Of a stretch of DNA of 64,000 nucleotides, positions 44,701-61,700 are shown in pieces; within the stretch, counting starts at the first letter, position 1; the number at the start of each line of letters is the position of its first letter. The notes under the pieces were generated by a model, which had not been told where the DNA came from, ran no database searches, and saw nothing but the letters and a program-made list of their open reading frames with translations. Source of the DNA: Carallia brachiata (taxonomy: Eukaryota; Streptophyta; Magnoliopsida; Malpighiales; Rhizophoraceae). A program made the translations under genes and the position numbers. The stretch lies in contig JADCRB010000070.1 in the NCBI GenBank assembly GCA_021464245.1, forward strand, positions 685,373-749,372. Reading direction: 5' to 3'.

Positions 44701-47700
44701 AAGGACTTGGATTCCAACTTTTTTTTTTTTTTTTCATTTTGTTGTGCAAAATATTGAGGCAAGCTTATTATTATTGGCCTATTGACACAGTTTAAGTCAG
44801 CTGGTGCGCTGGATGGGGGTGAAAGCCGAAGAATTTGGAGTGGAGATATATCCAGGCTTTGCTGCCTGTGAGGTACTCTAATTTGGGCACTTCATGAATC
44901 GACCAATGCATCAATATAACTAAGTACTAAGTTGAAGAATTTTCAGATAATGTATGATGCAAACAATAGTGTCAGTGGCATTGCAACTAATGATATGGGA
45001 ATAGCGAAAGACGGTTCTAAGAAGGAGAATTTTCAATGTGGTGTAGAATTGAAAGGTCTCTCTCTCTCTCTCTCTCCCTCCCCAGCTGGTATACATTAAC
45101 CTCCCATTGTCAGCCTATATTTTGCAAATACATTATGATTTGACATTATAGATCACGGGTTAGTCGGTTGTTAGGCTAAAAGATAACTTTTAATGTTAAA
45201 CCTGATGACTAGATAACTTGCCTAGATATTGTATGGAAATAGATGCTAAGGATCATTTCTCTCCAACCGAAGCAAATAAATACGAGAAAAAATGTTGGTG
45301 AACTTGCAGTCATATTTCCAGATCAAGTCTTCTAGGCATAAAATTTCATAATATACCCATTAGTCCAAAGTGGCTCCTTTCCTTTTGGAAATCTACAAAA
45401 AGGCAGAACACCACATATGTCCACAAGGCAGCGCAGAGCTCAAGTTGCAAATGTCTAACCCACTTAGCATTGTCGTTTGCTTAAGTTTGGATGTGTTTAT
45501 GGCTTGATAAAAATGAAAAACGTTTGTACCACTTTTTACTCATATTACCTTCATGAGTGAGTTTGCTGTATAAGATTCCTTCATGGCATATCATGACTGA
45601 TTTTTACCTTGTTTGCAAATTGCCATTTATGTCTATTTTCAAGCATGGGTGCAATATAAATTTGATATGGACGACTAGCATCCAAGTTCAGTGAATTTAA
45701 TTACTTTTGCACTTACGTGTGGTCGTATGGGTCACATAAAAGTGCAGGTCGCATAACACTTCTGGCTGAAGGATGTCGGGGATCATTATCAGAGGTTGGC
45801 CACAATAACTTGTGTAGCTAGTTTGTTTGTTAGTGATTCCAAACTTTTGAGCTTGGCTGGTAGGCGCGGATGCTCATAATGAGGTCCTGTTTTCTTGCTG
45901 ACAGAAAGTAATCAAGAAATACAGATTGAGAGAGAAGGTGCATGCTCAACATCAGACGTATGCTTTGGGTATAAAAGAAGTAAGCTGACTGCAAAAAGAT
46001 TTTGTAGTTTGCTTGATCATTTCAAATTTTTGTAATTCAAGGCATATCACATTATTCTTTTTAGGTTAATAGTAACAAGTTCAACAAACCACATATGCTA
46101 GTTGCATGGAAGCATTCAAAACCCCTTTGTGAAATTTCATTTTACTGGTGCACAAGTTTTCCGGGCTTAGTGGCAGTCCTTGAGGTTGTTTAGATGTTAC
46201 TGATTAATATGCTGAAAGAAAACTTTATACAAATCAAATTCTAGTCCATCTCACTCAACTATATTTTGGGGACTTTCTTTGGTGTTGTGATCAGGTCTGG
46301 GAAATAGATGAGAGCAAACATAATCCTGGTGCAGTTCTTCATACTTTAGGTTGGCCCTTGGACCAGAAAACATATGGGGGTTCATTTCTGTATCACATGA
46401 AAGATAAGCAGGTAGAAATAGTTTTTATGTATTCCTTTCCTTTTCGCAAGACTGATTTGGACTGCTATTTTATGATCGATCTTCTGTTTGCATGCAATAG
46501 AAATTTGAGGAATTTGATGGAAATCATTGTATGAGGACAACATGCTATATTACTTTCTATTTCCGGTTTTCTTTTTTGGACTTTTGGGTGAGATATGTTG
46601 ATCCTAATTCTATGATTCATTTAGTTCCATATTTATGCTCCTGGTGACCTTATTGAAGATTCGAGTTACATCACTTGGGAACTATGCTTTGCTTGAGATT
46701 ATTAAATGGTTTGAGTTTTCCTTTCATACTGTTAAAATTTCCATACTGGCTTCCTTAAGTGATAACTGTACAATTCCATAATCCAATTACCCAGTGAGGC
46801 CAACTGTTACTGTCACTTAATGGTTGATGGATCTTTTCTATACTTGCATTCAAGTTTCAGATGTGTTATATGGAGAAGCAATAAGAGGAAGTTTGTCATG
46901 CCATTACCTCTTCAATACTCGTTAATTGATGTGTTAAATATATACAGGTTTCAATTGGCATGGTGATTGCTTTGAATTATCACAATCCTTACCTAAACCC
47001 TTACGAGGAATTCCAGGTAAACTAGGTCACCAGGGCTTTTCGTAGACATTCTAAATTCATCATTTCATTCTGGAAGGACCAATACCAGCCGATTACATCA
47101 ACACATCTTTGGTGTGATAGACAACAAACTAATCAGACGAGAATAAGTATAGTCCTATTCCATGCTTTAGTTGATGTGTAGTTATGTCAAGGGGGGAAAC
47201 TAATTGAATTTGGTAGTTGTAAGGATTCTTGTACCTCTTCTCAGAAAGATTGCCAGTTCAACTCCATTGTTTTTCTTTCTGTTCTCTCCTTCATTGAATG
47301 GTAAAAGTACTCATACAGTAGAACTTATAGTTCATGTGGCAATTTTGTCTTAAGTTTTGGAATCTTACTCAACTTCCACTTGTTGGCTTTGTTTCCCAGA
47401 AACTAAAGCATCATCCTGCAATCAAATCACTTTTGCAAGGTGGGACTGTACTCCAGTATGGGGCACGAACTTTAAACGAAGGTGGTATTCAGGTGAGTCA
47501 ATGATCTCAGTAATTGGAAACCTGTGTAGCAGATCCAATTTACGAATGCCTAAAGCAAAATGATTACTATCGACATGCTTTCCAGTTTTTGATTTAAATG
47601 GTTGAGAATAGTCAACAAACGGCATCTTTTCTTCATATGTTGTTATACGCTATAAAAGTATGAAAATGATGAAAGGTAAATTTCAGTCTATTCCATATCC

Positions 47701-50700
47701 AGTTTTCCCGGGAGGAGCAATTATTGGATGTTCAGCTGGCTTCATAAATGTACCAAAAATAAAGGGAACACATACTGCAATGAAATCAGGTAATTACATT
47801 GTTGGAGGCTTGTCAACGTGATATTTCTTCTAAGCAAATATGTCCAGAATGTGCAAGTTGAATTATACTTCTATCCAGTATGTGACCTGAAGGTCACAGG
47901 TTCGATTAGTGGAAACAACCCCTTTTGTCAAAAAAACAGAGTAAGGCTCTGCATCTATCTGACCTGTCCCCAAATGCTGAGTGTGGGAAGCCTTGTGCTT
48001 TGGGATGCCCTTTTGTTTTATAGTTGTTTTTCTTGAGGGAATTATCTGTAGTTTTCATAAGACTACCACCACCTTTTTCTTTCTTTTTAACCAATTATTT
48101 TCAGAGAATACACAAATGAACTAGGAAAAAATGTGGGAAAAAATGGGTTTCATGTCACCTGTCATAAAATATTTCCTCGGATATGGAAGGAAGCACCATT
48201 GCTGTGGCATGTTAGGTAGTCAAATGTTGTTGTCGTTGTTTTATGCCTTGGTTTCTATGATGGCTAATATTGGAGACCTTCTGGTAAGTTTAGTTAGCAA
48301 AATGGTTGTAACATTTCAGTTTCATGATGCATAATGCAGATTTTACATGCGTTCCTTGAGTTGTTTGTTGACTAAAGTGATTTCCAGAACAGTATTCTGT
48401 GCTTTATAGTGATTGCCTTAATGTGTTTAATCTATGTCTTATTTAGGAATGCTAGCTGCAGAAGCTGCATTTTCTGCACTTCATGACAGCTCAAATTTGG
48501 AATCATATTGGGAAACATTAAGGGATTCTTGGATATGGGAAGAACTCCACAAAGCTCGTAACTATAGACCTGTAAGTGATCCAGTGCCCCTGTTCTTTTC
48601 TCTCTAACCTGTTTTCCCCTCATGTTCTATAGCATGGTAGAAAATATTTTGCCAGTGTTGTTGCCTCTTTAGCAAGCAGATAGCCAATAAAATGGAAAAG
48701 ACAGCACGCATTTTTACTTGTTCAAAGGATCTGTGATTTACCACTGCATGGATCACCAGATGACCCCCTATGGCATCAAATTGGATAGTAGTATGAGTCA
48801 CTAAAAATAATGTTTACTTCTGTAAGTTGCTTATGAAGGTCTGTCTTTCATTCTGAAGCATAATTTATTGCCGCAGGCATTCGAGTATGGGCTTATTCCT
48901 GGATTGGCTATAAGTGCCCTAGAACAGTAAGATCTTCATTTCACTGGAACTTTGTCTTTACTATTTTGACTGCAGGAAGATTGTTCCATCATGCAACCTA
49001 TTTTTTCTTGAGTGTATCTCACTTACCTGAATTTTTTTTTTGCATGGCAGCTACTTACTGAAAGGAAAATCCCCCTTCACACTGAGACATGGGAAGCCTG
49101 ATCATGAAGCAACAGATGTAAGTGGACACTGTTCGAGAGAGTGTTTTTAAAACTATATTACACGTTATCTATGTGTTCGGCGACACAACGTTGTATCAGA
49201 GATTAAATTGGATGTCTTTCTACAGATTTGTGTTTAGTCTTAATACACATTTTTGCTGTAATATTGCATTAATTAGACACATAGGAAGATTTATGGGTAG
49301 CATTGCTTGTGATTGCCCCATTTGAACTCATCAGGAAAACCATATAGGAACTGAACGTCTTTCCTTCTTTTATAGAGTATAAATCAGACTACTTATGATG
49401 TGATCAGTCCCTGTGAAAATGAATGCTGATGAATGCACCGTTGTCTGTGCAGGTTGCTCGATTACACTCACCAATTGAGTATCCAAAGCCAGATGGGGTT
49501 TTGTCTTTTGATGTACCAACCTCTCTGCACAGGTATGTTAGCATAAACAATTGCTGCGTAAGGCTGCTAATTATTTCTAATTTCATATCTCTGTCTCTTG
49601 TCAATGAAACCTAAGGTCTTAAACAGCAGCTTTGCTTATTAGTCAATCATGGCTCTCCACTTTTTTGTGAACAGCCAACATGTTGCTTTATGTCCGATAA
49701 TTCTTGGCCATTTTGTCCAATGGTTGATAGTTGTGGGAATACCTACTCTAGGAGGTATGCGAGTGAGATTTGATCAAAAAGAAAATATAAAGCTTGATTT
49801 TGAGACGTGAGTTAAAAGTAAAATCTGTCCAAAAAGACAAGAATAGAAATGACTTTCACAACACTCCTTTCCTTCTAGAACAAATAATTATAAGTGCTTA
49901 TTGTGTAATTTGCAAATTCGTTTCTATTTTGTACAATATTGAAAAGTGTAATATCTGCTCTCCCCTTCCCCCTGCGGGGAAAACAGATATTATATGTCTT
50001 ACCTGTTTTGTTGGTAGGAGCAACACAAATCACGAACACGATCAACCAGCTCATCTTCGTTTGAGGGACCCCAAGATTCCCGAGCTTGTGAATTTGCCAG
50101 AATATGCTGGGCCAGAGTCACGATACTGTCCAGCCCGTGTATACGAGTAATGTGTATTCTTATCATGCTTGCTCTTTGTCTCACTTATACACATGCCTAA
50201 TGTTTTTCTTTTCACCTGGTTTGAGCCAGGTATGTCCCAGATGAGAAGGGTCGGCTGAAGTTACAGATCAATGCTCAGAATTGCCTACACTGCAAGGTAC
50301 TATCTAGACCTGCGTACTTCAGAAAGTACGCCATTAATATGTCCGCTCTCAAGCTTGTATGTGTTTTCATGGACATAAAAGGCTAAGGATTTCCTGTAAG
50401 AAAATTGTTCTCATCTCTCTCTTTTCTGTCCTTTTGTTGTTTCTTATTCTATTCTCTTTTGGTCTATTATATTCTAATCGCCATGCATCTTCTATAGCTG
50501 TGGGTTCCATAAAGTGTAACTGATGGTATAGCATACTTGTGTTTTCCACTCCTGTTGTCATTCCAAACCTGCACATTTATGAAGGACTTGCTGCATTTTA
50601 GACAGTTAAGCACATTGGATGGTTGGCATAAATCAAAAGCATTAGATGTTTCCAACTAGTCAAACCCGTAACCTTTTATAAGTCGAATCTACTCTTTTCG

Positions 50701-50889
50701 TCAGAACTGAAGTAGACTTCTCATAAAAGAGATGCTAAAACACTAGTTTAATACTAAAGTTTTCCTGTCTCTCTTATTATTAACATATCCGAAGTGTTAT
50801 TTCAGGCATGCGATATTAAAGACCCAAAGCAAAACATTGAATGGACAGTGCCGGAAGGAGGTGGCGGCCCCAGTTACTCGCTAATGTGA
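41793..50889 (+). CDS. ETFQO: Electron transfer flavoprotein-ubiquinone oxidoreductase, mitochondrial
   Basis: The enzyme passes electrons from ETF to ubiquinone in the inner mitochondrial membrane, linking branched-chain amino acid, lysine and phytol breakdown to respiration during carbon starvation. Eighteen exons keep phase: 41793-42249, 43371-43447, 43960-44066, 44791-44872, 44947-45055, 45748-45794, 45905-45979, 46295-46411, 46948-47016, 47400-47492, 47687-47789, 48447-48571, 48877-48926, 49051-49117, 49453-49532, 50018-50146, 50230-50296, 50806-50889. They give 645 residues, near the plant norm. A Ser/Arg-rich presequence precedes the FAD-binding [10 protein letters not shown] at about residue 118. 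The 4Fe-4S cysteines sit in [10 protein letters not shown] and [15 protein letters not shown]. Other landmarks are [17 protein letters not shown] and [17 protein letters not shown]. No lesion was seen. Confidence 0.96.
42300..42730. mobile_element. GC-rich repeat-like block in ETF-QO intron 1
   Basis: About 430 bp are much richer in G and C than the rest of the intron and are built of recurring words such as ggtggc, gccggcgg, gatcgccgg and tggtcat. Neighbouring intron is AT-rich. The sharp change suggests an inserted element. The ends were not resolved, although gattctgatttgactgcc at 42929-42946 downstream could belong to the same insertion. No protein domain was seen. Confidence 0.4.
45057..45076. 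repeat. (TC)n tract at the exon 5 donor of ETF-QO
   Basis: A TC run directly follows the exon 5 G/gt donor, so the 5' splice site is embedded in a microsatellite. Confidence 0.8.
47876..48020 (+). mobile_element. Au-like SINE in ETF-QO intron 11
   Basis: The order of pieces matches the plant Au SINE: gacctgaaggtcacaggttcg (pol III B box), then gtggaaacaacccctt, gtaaggctctgcatct, gacctgtccccaa, ttgtgctttgggatgccctttt and a T-rich end. It lies within intron 11 (47790-48446) in the same direction as the gene. It is diverged, so probably old and inactive. Confidence 0.75.
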
Positions 50890-52091
50890 GTTGTGTGATA
50901 CTTATGGTCCGTGCGAAGGCTCTATATCCAAAGTGCCAAGGAGTTCAAAATAAGTTGCACATCCACCTACGTTGAACAGGCTGTGGCAACTTGGAATTTA
51001 TCGACATCTGCAAACCCCATCATGATTGGTGACATTACACAATTTTGGGTGGAAAAGAGCATATCACTGAAGGCAAAACCAAGTAGAAGTGCATATTGCC
51101 CAAAACTGGAATGTCACTTCGCACTGCGGTATTTATATCGAAACAAGGTTTTTCTAAGATAAGGTTGCCCGAGGTGGATGTGCGTGGTCTGAAACTGAGA
51201 TCCTTGCTCACTGTCTTTCAATTTTCACTCCTTTTCGCCTGAGTTGACATACAAACTCATTTTTTAGTCAATTTAGTAAAACGAAATAACGAGAAAAGAT
51301 TCATGTTAGCCACCTTTTTGATTAATTTGAGATTAAAGTTTTAGTGTTATTGTTGTTATTTTTTTTTTTTTCGAGAGTAAGTTTTATTGTTATTGTCAAA
51401 TGCAACCAAACGAACCTTGGAATTACACAAACTTTTGGCTCCTATAGTCCTATTAGTATATTGTAATGTATGCATCCCGGAGGCACATCCTGCGGGGAAA
51501 AACTTACGATTGAATTTAAGGGAGTGAAGGCACCAGCTGACCGGAAGTATTTCGCTACTCCTTGACAATCCACTTTCTTTCACTAAATGGCATTATCTTC
51601 TTAGATTAACCGACGACGGACTCTACTTGAAGGTTGAAACACAAGCAGCATAAAAACAGTCAGCTACAAAAATACATGAAGACAGCCCTGCTCGGGTGTA
51701 AGAAGTATCAAAACTTAAACAACTCAACGACCCATTTGAGGCCAGATATGGAGGTCAGAGGCTAGGACTTTTTTTTTTCCAAAAAAAAAAAAAAAGGAAT
51801 AAACGTGAGCAACAGTGCAGAAGTAGAATAAAGGAATTTTCGTCCTGCGGCCTAATTTCATTAAAGTACTACATAAACTAGTTTCAGGTAAAATACATAT
51901 TCAGTAACTCAATTTCGAACCAAATCTAGCATATAGAGCAGCCTACAATGAATATAAATGCATAACTAAACAAGGTGGAAAGACAAGCAGGAGAAGGAAA
52001 GCAGTAGATGGAGCAGCAAATTGTCACTAGGATTTCAAATAGTGGCCGATACACTTCAATATCCCGCACAGTGACCATTCTTTTCTCAATG
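50890..52091. other. Convergent intergenic region between ETF-QO and the bZIP gene
   Basis: It holds both 3' UTRs. The short frames seen (for example 50911-51162) show no domain. There is a T run and an A run near 51355-51370 and 51780-51796. No repeat was recognised. Confidence 0.5.
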
Positions 52092-52122
52092 CTATGTTGC
52101 AGAGGGGTTAATATCTGATGCA

Positions 52123-55623
<3,501 letters not shown>

Positions 55624-56351
55624 CAACTAGAGAAACCTCTAAACCCTAACGAGCCTTTCAAAACAATTTCTTTTTATCAGATTGCTTTTCAAAATAACTT
55701 AAAAGTGCCAAGGAATGCAAAAATTGACAAGACCAAATTGAGCTTTCACATAAGTCAGAACATCAAACCCTAGCGGGTAAAAAGAGAAAAGACACAAAAT
55801 TTAAGCATAGAAATGAGAATCCACGATCACACAAAGCACAGATAGTAGGAATCTTGAATACAATATAAGACAGTGAGCAGTAAAAACACTAGAAAACACA
55901 AATGCTGCTTCAAGAAGCGATTCTCACAAAACCATACAGAGAAATGAGACACAAAGCAGCAAGAAAATAAAAACCCCACAAAATACCTCAAAGATCAGAA
56001 GACAAAGAGGCCCCCTAACAAATGGAAGATCGGATCAAGACGCAAACTTGATAAAGATTACACACAAAGACAGAAACTTGCAAACGAAAATGAGCATTGA
56101 AGTGCAAGCCAAGGCAGAACCTAGACACAGCCGGATTGAGTTCCTCGGGATACGTGGGGGAGAGAAAGTTTTTCCTTTTTCTTTGTTCCCAAGAAAATCT
56201 GGGGGACTTTCCAGGAAAATGAAGACTAGGGTTTGTTAAATAGATTTCAGGATGGAATTAGACCTTGTGAGGATTTTATAATAGCAGCCTCCTAGGCTTT
56301 GGACAATAAGCGAATCCAATTAACACAGCACATGGACACCTTAATTTTTTA

Positions 56352-56401
56352 ATATATATGTGTATATATATATATATATATACACATATATATATATATA
56401 T
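56352..56401. repeat. (TA)n-rich microsatellite
   Basis: An alternating TA tract with two TG/CA interruptions forms a near-perfect palindrome. Confidence 0.9.
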
Positions 56402-56537
56402 GCTCAATCTATACAGTCCCTGGTCTCTTTGACCTTTGTGTATGATTTTTCTTATTTTTAAACCATAGGAAAAGAGTTTGCTTCGGTCAAAAAAAAAAAA
56501 AACAAAAAGATTTTTTTAGTTTGTAGGTCATAGTAAG

Positions 56538-57006
56538 GTTGTCAGAACTGGACCGATCATCGAACCGAAAATATTAATGGGTCAAGGTTCAATCGGTTGA
56601 ACCGGTTGAACCGGTATTTAATAATATATATGTGTATAAAAGTAATTATAAAAATAATATTTATAAATAGTGATTAAATATTAATTTTTGTAATTTTAAG
56701 GATGAAATTGAAATTTTTAATAGATTTAAGACTAAATTGAACTTTTAAATTAAAGTTAATACTTAAATTATAATTTAAATAACATTTGGAGTTAAATTGT
56801 AATTTATGAATTTTTTAATTTTATTGGACCGGTCTAACCGGTCTAGTTTTCACCAGTTTTTACCGATTTTGACCGGTTTTTGACCGATTTTTTCTGATTT
56901 TGACTGGTCCGAGTTACCCTTTGAAATTTATCAAAACCAGCCCGGACCACCGGTCGATCCCCGCTTCAACCGGTCCGACCGGCCGATCCGATTCAATTCT
57001 GACAAC
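56538..57006. mobile_element. CCGGTT-rich terminal-inverted-repeat element, copy D
   Basis: It is inverted relative to copies A and B. It starts gttgtcagaactggaccga, then gggtcaaggttcaatcggtt and an AT core, and ends tcaattctgacaac. It is the best preserved copy with copy A. The internal text tcaaggttcaatcggttgaac is shared, reversed, with copy A (cggttgaaccttgaccca). Confidence 0.75.
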
Positions 57007-57854
57007 AGTGGCTCGTAACACTTGTTAATTGAGCTCCTAATGACGTTTTCATCTGACATTTAATATTTTGTGAGGTAAACTTATCACATAAATATTGATC
57101 AGTCCGAAATCAATTTTTTTACAGTCTATTCGGTGATTGAAGAATCCTATACCTAACGTCTGCACTTCAACAGCAGGACACCTAACATATAAGTTAGGAG
57201 AGTGACAAATCGAAAAGTCACACTTAAATTAATTGCATGAAAATATGTGGGATTACACTACTTTTAGTTATTTTGTGTAGATATAATCCTTATATACTCA
57301 AGTAATTACGTGAACTTATCCGAAACTAAATTTTTTTGATTTAAAAATTTTAAATTATAATTATTGAAAATAATAAGTTATATTATTATCATCATCGTAT
57401 ATCAATATAATAAATATAATCAATGCATTCTATTAAAAATTAAGATTTTATGTTACATAACTAATACTTTATATTGCATGACAGAGATCTAATGAAAGAT
57501 ATTAAACATTCGTGCAATTCTATTAACTTATTAATGTTGGTCATATTATAATTGATAAATACCAAGAAAAAGAGATTAATTTGATAATTTTTTATTCTCA
57601 AATATAAGTATGTCTCTGAGCCAAACAAACATTTTTTAATCTCGAATACAGATCAATAAGTGAGGAGTAGTTTGTAAAAATTATACTTGAACAGAAACAA
57701 AAATTATTTGTCTCTAATCTATAGAAGGCCCCATATAAATATAAAAATATTTCAAGGCGAAATTCAATATTTGTACAAAATTTATTGGGACTGAACTTGT
57801 CCAAAAATCCAATTTTGGACGCTTTTAAAGGCATATTATAGGAATGATTTTTTA

Positions 57855-58757
57855 TCATAAACGATACAAGTTGGATGGCTTGAGTTGCTTAGTTACGTTG
57901 AAGAACTCAAGCACATGAAGCCATTGATCCCACCTCTTCAACCGGTGAACTGCCACTGTTTCCGGTATGAGTTCATGGGAGCACTTCCCATTTGTTCCCG
58001 GATAGTCATACATTGCTGGCTTGTCGGAAAACCGATTCCTGGCTTTCTTTCCCATTTTCAACCATTTGCCAACCAGCTTGTCCTCTGGACCAATTGTGTC
58101 ATTTGCAAGCACCATCCCAGAGCTGCCAATCCATTCAACAAGGTCCCAAGACAGCAAAAATCCCATTCCTGACATGTAATCCACGTAAGGGTTCGTGTTT
58201 TTGCATGGAATCACAAATCCATAATACAAGTCTTGCCTTGGTAGTGGCTTTAGCGACAAAGACAATGGCTCAAGCCTAATGTAAACATCATCATCAGCTT
58301 TCATGACATAATCGTAACGTCGCGAAAGGATAGATGGGAGAGAGGAGAAGTAAGCGTAGGTCTTTCCAGAGTTCATATTCTCGGTGCAGTTAAGAATAAT
58401 GATGTCGTCGAAATGAAGGATTTCGAGAGTTATGAATACCCTTTGCTCATGCTTTGCAAGATTGCAGAACACAAATTTAACGTCTATGTCAGCTAAGGAA
58501 GTTTTTTGGATGCCATAAACGAGGCGGAGGAAATGGCGACGATCGTAGTTATCAGGGCGGGTTAAGATCCCAATTAAGATGCTAAATTTGGCTTGTGAAC
58601 GAGGTTCTTTGTTGAGTGCAGTGGACTTGTTGGTAGAGGCTAGAAAGAATGACTTCATGCCAATGTTGAAGAATATGTAGAGAGAGAAAAAGAGGAAGAG
58701 GAAAAGGAAAAGAGTGGGCAAAGCAATTAGAATCATCCGCTTCCGCCTCTGCCTCAT
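57855..58757 (-). CDS. GT31 family glycosyltransferase (beta-1,3-galactosyltransferase-like)
   Basis: This is a type II Golgi membrane enzyme expected to transfer a hexose from a UDP-sugar. One exon encodes 300 residues. A basic N-terminus (MRQRRKRM) is followed by a strongly hydrophobic span at about residues 8-33. The catalytic region has FSILIGILTRPDNYDRRHFL, VKFVFCNLAKHEQRV, the metal-binding DDD in MKADDDVYIRLEPL, YVDYMSGMGFLLSWDLVEW and GPEDKLVGKWL. It lacks the galectin-like domain of the larger plant members. Linkage and acceptor cannot be predicted. The ATG chosen gives the standard short cytosolic tail before the span. Confidence 0.88.
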   Translation of the reverse strand: MRQRRKRMILIALPTLFLFLFLFFSLYIFFNIGMKSFFLASTNKSTALNKEPRSQAKFSILIGILTRPDNYDRRHFLRLVYGIQKTSLADIDVKFVFCNLAKHEQRVFITLEILHFDDIIILNCTENMNSGKTYAYFSSLPSILSRRYDYVMKADDDVYIRLEPLSLSLKPLPRQDLYYGFVIPCKNTNPYVDYMSGMGFLLSWDLVEWIGSSGMVLANDTIGPEDKLVGKWLKMGKKARNRFSDKPAMYDYPGTNGKCSHELIPETVAVHRLKRWDQWLHVLEFFNVTKQLKPSNLYRL

Positions 58758-61700
58758 TGCAATAACTAGATGGGGTTGTTCTTGTGGCGAATAGCAAAGA
58801 TAAATAAATCCTTACAAATGTGGAGAATGACAGGTAGCAATGAAAAAGTTGGGGTAGGTGGTGAAATTCATGTTTTGCGGCATCACATTTTGGTTGATGG
58901 CCCATCTTTTAAACACCCCAATGATATGATCTCCTGATCATGCTTTGTGCCTGAGGAGAAAGAGTTTAGGGGGAGAACTTACTCGTGCTACCTATGGAGC
59001 AAGGAGCCAACGTGTTTCTTCATCCGTTCTTATAGTTATTACCTTTTTAATTTTCTATGTAGTTCTAGTGAAAGGGCCCTTATTATTAGGCTACTAGCTC
59101 TTATGGACCAAAAAAAACAAAAAGGAAAGAGCGTTTGCCGTTAATTGCCACTCAGCCATTAGAAGGCATAATTAATTTCAATAGAACCCCAAATAACAAA
59201 TCAAATTTGCTGGACGATTGTATCAGATCTAATTAAAAACTGGGCTACATCAACACATTCAAGTGTGTTGTTCTACAGAATACACCATCTTACAGGGAAA
59301 AAAAATGATTAAAAGGCACAAATTTACAAGCCAGCTGGTTCTACCAGACTTGAGGAGCAAAGGGTACCGAGCCAAACTCTGGATGTTTCAAGAGGCCTTA
59401 TGATTTTGGGCTCGCAACTCCATTAATGAAAAGGACAAAACAGCAGCCTTGCTTTCGCCAAATTCTATCGGTGGATCTCGGTGCGGCTGATGCTGGCTTG
59501 ACACATTAAGAGCGAGGCTGTTTTACCTACACACGCAAGAGATAATTGCTCATTAAAAGTGGATGGAAAACTCTTATTAAGATTAAGGGCTCAATAATTA
59601 TTCAGTTTATCGTTGATTCCATGCTATCTATCATAATTCATAAATATGGTTACCCTCGTAACTGACCAGTAGTAAGAAACAAAACTCGCCGCACCCACGT
59701 ACCGCTTTAAATGAAAGCGGAAGTGGGGCATGGGCATTTGCCGGTGCTTTTTGCAAGGCTGCAGCAAATGTCCCATAGAATAATGGCAGCACAACAAAAT
59801 GTTCAACGAAAGGAAACACAGGAAAAGGGGCGTAGAAATCAGAGTTTTTCTACTGTCACCGGCGTAGTGTTGGCGCACGTTTTAAATAAGACTAAGGCAG
59901 AGAGGGCACGGGCCCCTTGGAGCCACATTTATAGTTGCTGTACTGTCAATCAGAGGAACGCTTGGAGGACCCGCCCAACTGGAAGATGGTTGGCTACTGA
60001 GGCTTCCAACTTGGGAGATTGAAGTTCAATCTCCAATTTTCCTCCTTGCCAAGCCCCTTCCCTATGACAATAGATAATCTCTACTCAGACCCCAAAAAAA
60101 ATAAAAGAAACTTGCAAACAACGTTGAGGAAAGTATCCTGTGACATTTGAGATGCGCAAACCCGGAATTTCAGAAGCAATTTCCCAGAAATGGTATTTAA
60201 ACTGTTTGCCTGGCACAATTTATCAATTACGATTCTCGTCCAACTGGTTTGAATGAATCCAGTAACACCTAGCAGCAGCAGCAGCAGCCCCTCACACCCA
60301 ACTGTCCAAACCCCGACTAATGAAAGTTGGGAACCTTTGTAACGTCCACCAGAACAAGATTAGGAAGTAATTCATTTCGATTATATAAGCAGCAGACACA
60401 CAATGGCAAACTCAACTGACAACAGGTTCATCGGGGAAACGGTCAATCCATTGATGTATGCAACGCACTTGGTTATTGCAGAACACATCGAGTGTGGCAC
60501 TAAAATTCCAGTCGCATCGATTTTCCAGACACCCAGACCTAATATTTGTATGACGTTGCATCATTTGTGCACAATAAACATGATAATAAGACAACAAACA
60601 GAGAAATCAGTCTTGATATTGGTAGGCAAGTAACCGGTTAAGTTCGAGATCATCCCCTTGAATTGTTTCAAGAATCTACAGCAATCATTCATTTACTCGT
60701 TACTTTACTTCCTGTTGCGTAGCTCCCTCACATCCAATTCCCGAGTCATATTCTACAGTTCATTTCTGCAATCCGCATTGAATTGAGGTCTAACACACAA
60801 GCAGACCATGTTTTAAAACTATTAAGACTTGGCTAAGTAACAATCCATTACTCAAAGAGCTCGGGTTCTAGTTTTTTATCTCAGGCATACTGCAAACCAT
60901 CTACACCAAGTATTTTCCAAAGGCAAAGCCAAAAATGATTTCATCAAGAATCAAGGCCAACGAGGAAAAAGTGCTTGGACGAAATCTAGCCATAGGCACC
61001 ATGTTTGCATGCCATTTTCCATCTTTGGGAAGGTACTCCACGCGAGTGATGTCTTTTACAATGATTCTTGTTCTGTTGACTTTGTTTAATTCACCTCACC
61101 GTAACGTAACCTAAGACGTGATGGCTCCAATTTTCACGAATCCTTGCAAACAGTTGCAAGGGCGTGGAAATCTATCCCAGGACACAAACAGCAAGAGCCT
61201 CAAGGTGGTTGTTGGCGACAATAAGCCCAGCAAATCTAATCTAAGGGATTGGAACGACGAATGTTTTGACTTTGAATATAAGCGAAGTCATAAAATTATA
61301 AATGGAGTTTGTATAACTTCTTTGGCATTTCATATTACTCCTTAAGAAATAAGTCCACCCGTGAAAGATGCCCCCTCATAGCAATGGATTCCCCAGGCCA
61401 GATCAATACGGGTTGGATAAACTAGATTCCAGTAAATAAATGAGTTCTGAGCTTCTTTCTTCTCATTTTCTTCGTTGCTATATAAGTTTCCGTTTGATCT
61501 TTAAAGTTCTCATAAGGCAATCTCTTCCCAAGACGAAAAATTCAACCGCCTCTATTCATACGGTAAAAGTCAGTAACTAGCTCCAGAGCATTTTAATTTA
61601 CACAACCCTCCTCTCTTTCCTTTTTTTTTCTTTTAGATTTAAGCTTATGCTTCTTCTTGCACCCAGCACCCATGATAATTTCTTTGGCTTATATTATTGA

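Larger units (their letters stand above)
55624..57854. other. bZIP leader and promoter, then intergenic region
   Basis: A leader exon near 55986-56230 is suggested by a GAG/gtattt donor on the minus strand. It is followed by a TA microsatellite at 56352-56401 and repeat copy D at 56538-57006. The stretch 57010-57850 is AT-rich with nothing recognised. Confidence 0.5.

Noticed and set aside
59930..60050. SINE or tRNA-like gene near gattgaagttcaatctcc
   Set aside because: The B box is poor, there is no A box at the proper distance and no A-rich tail.
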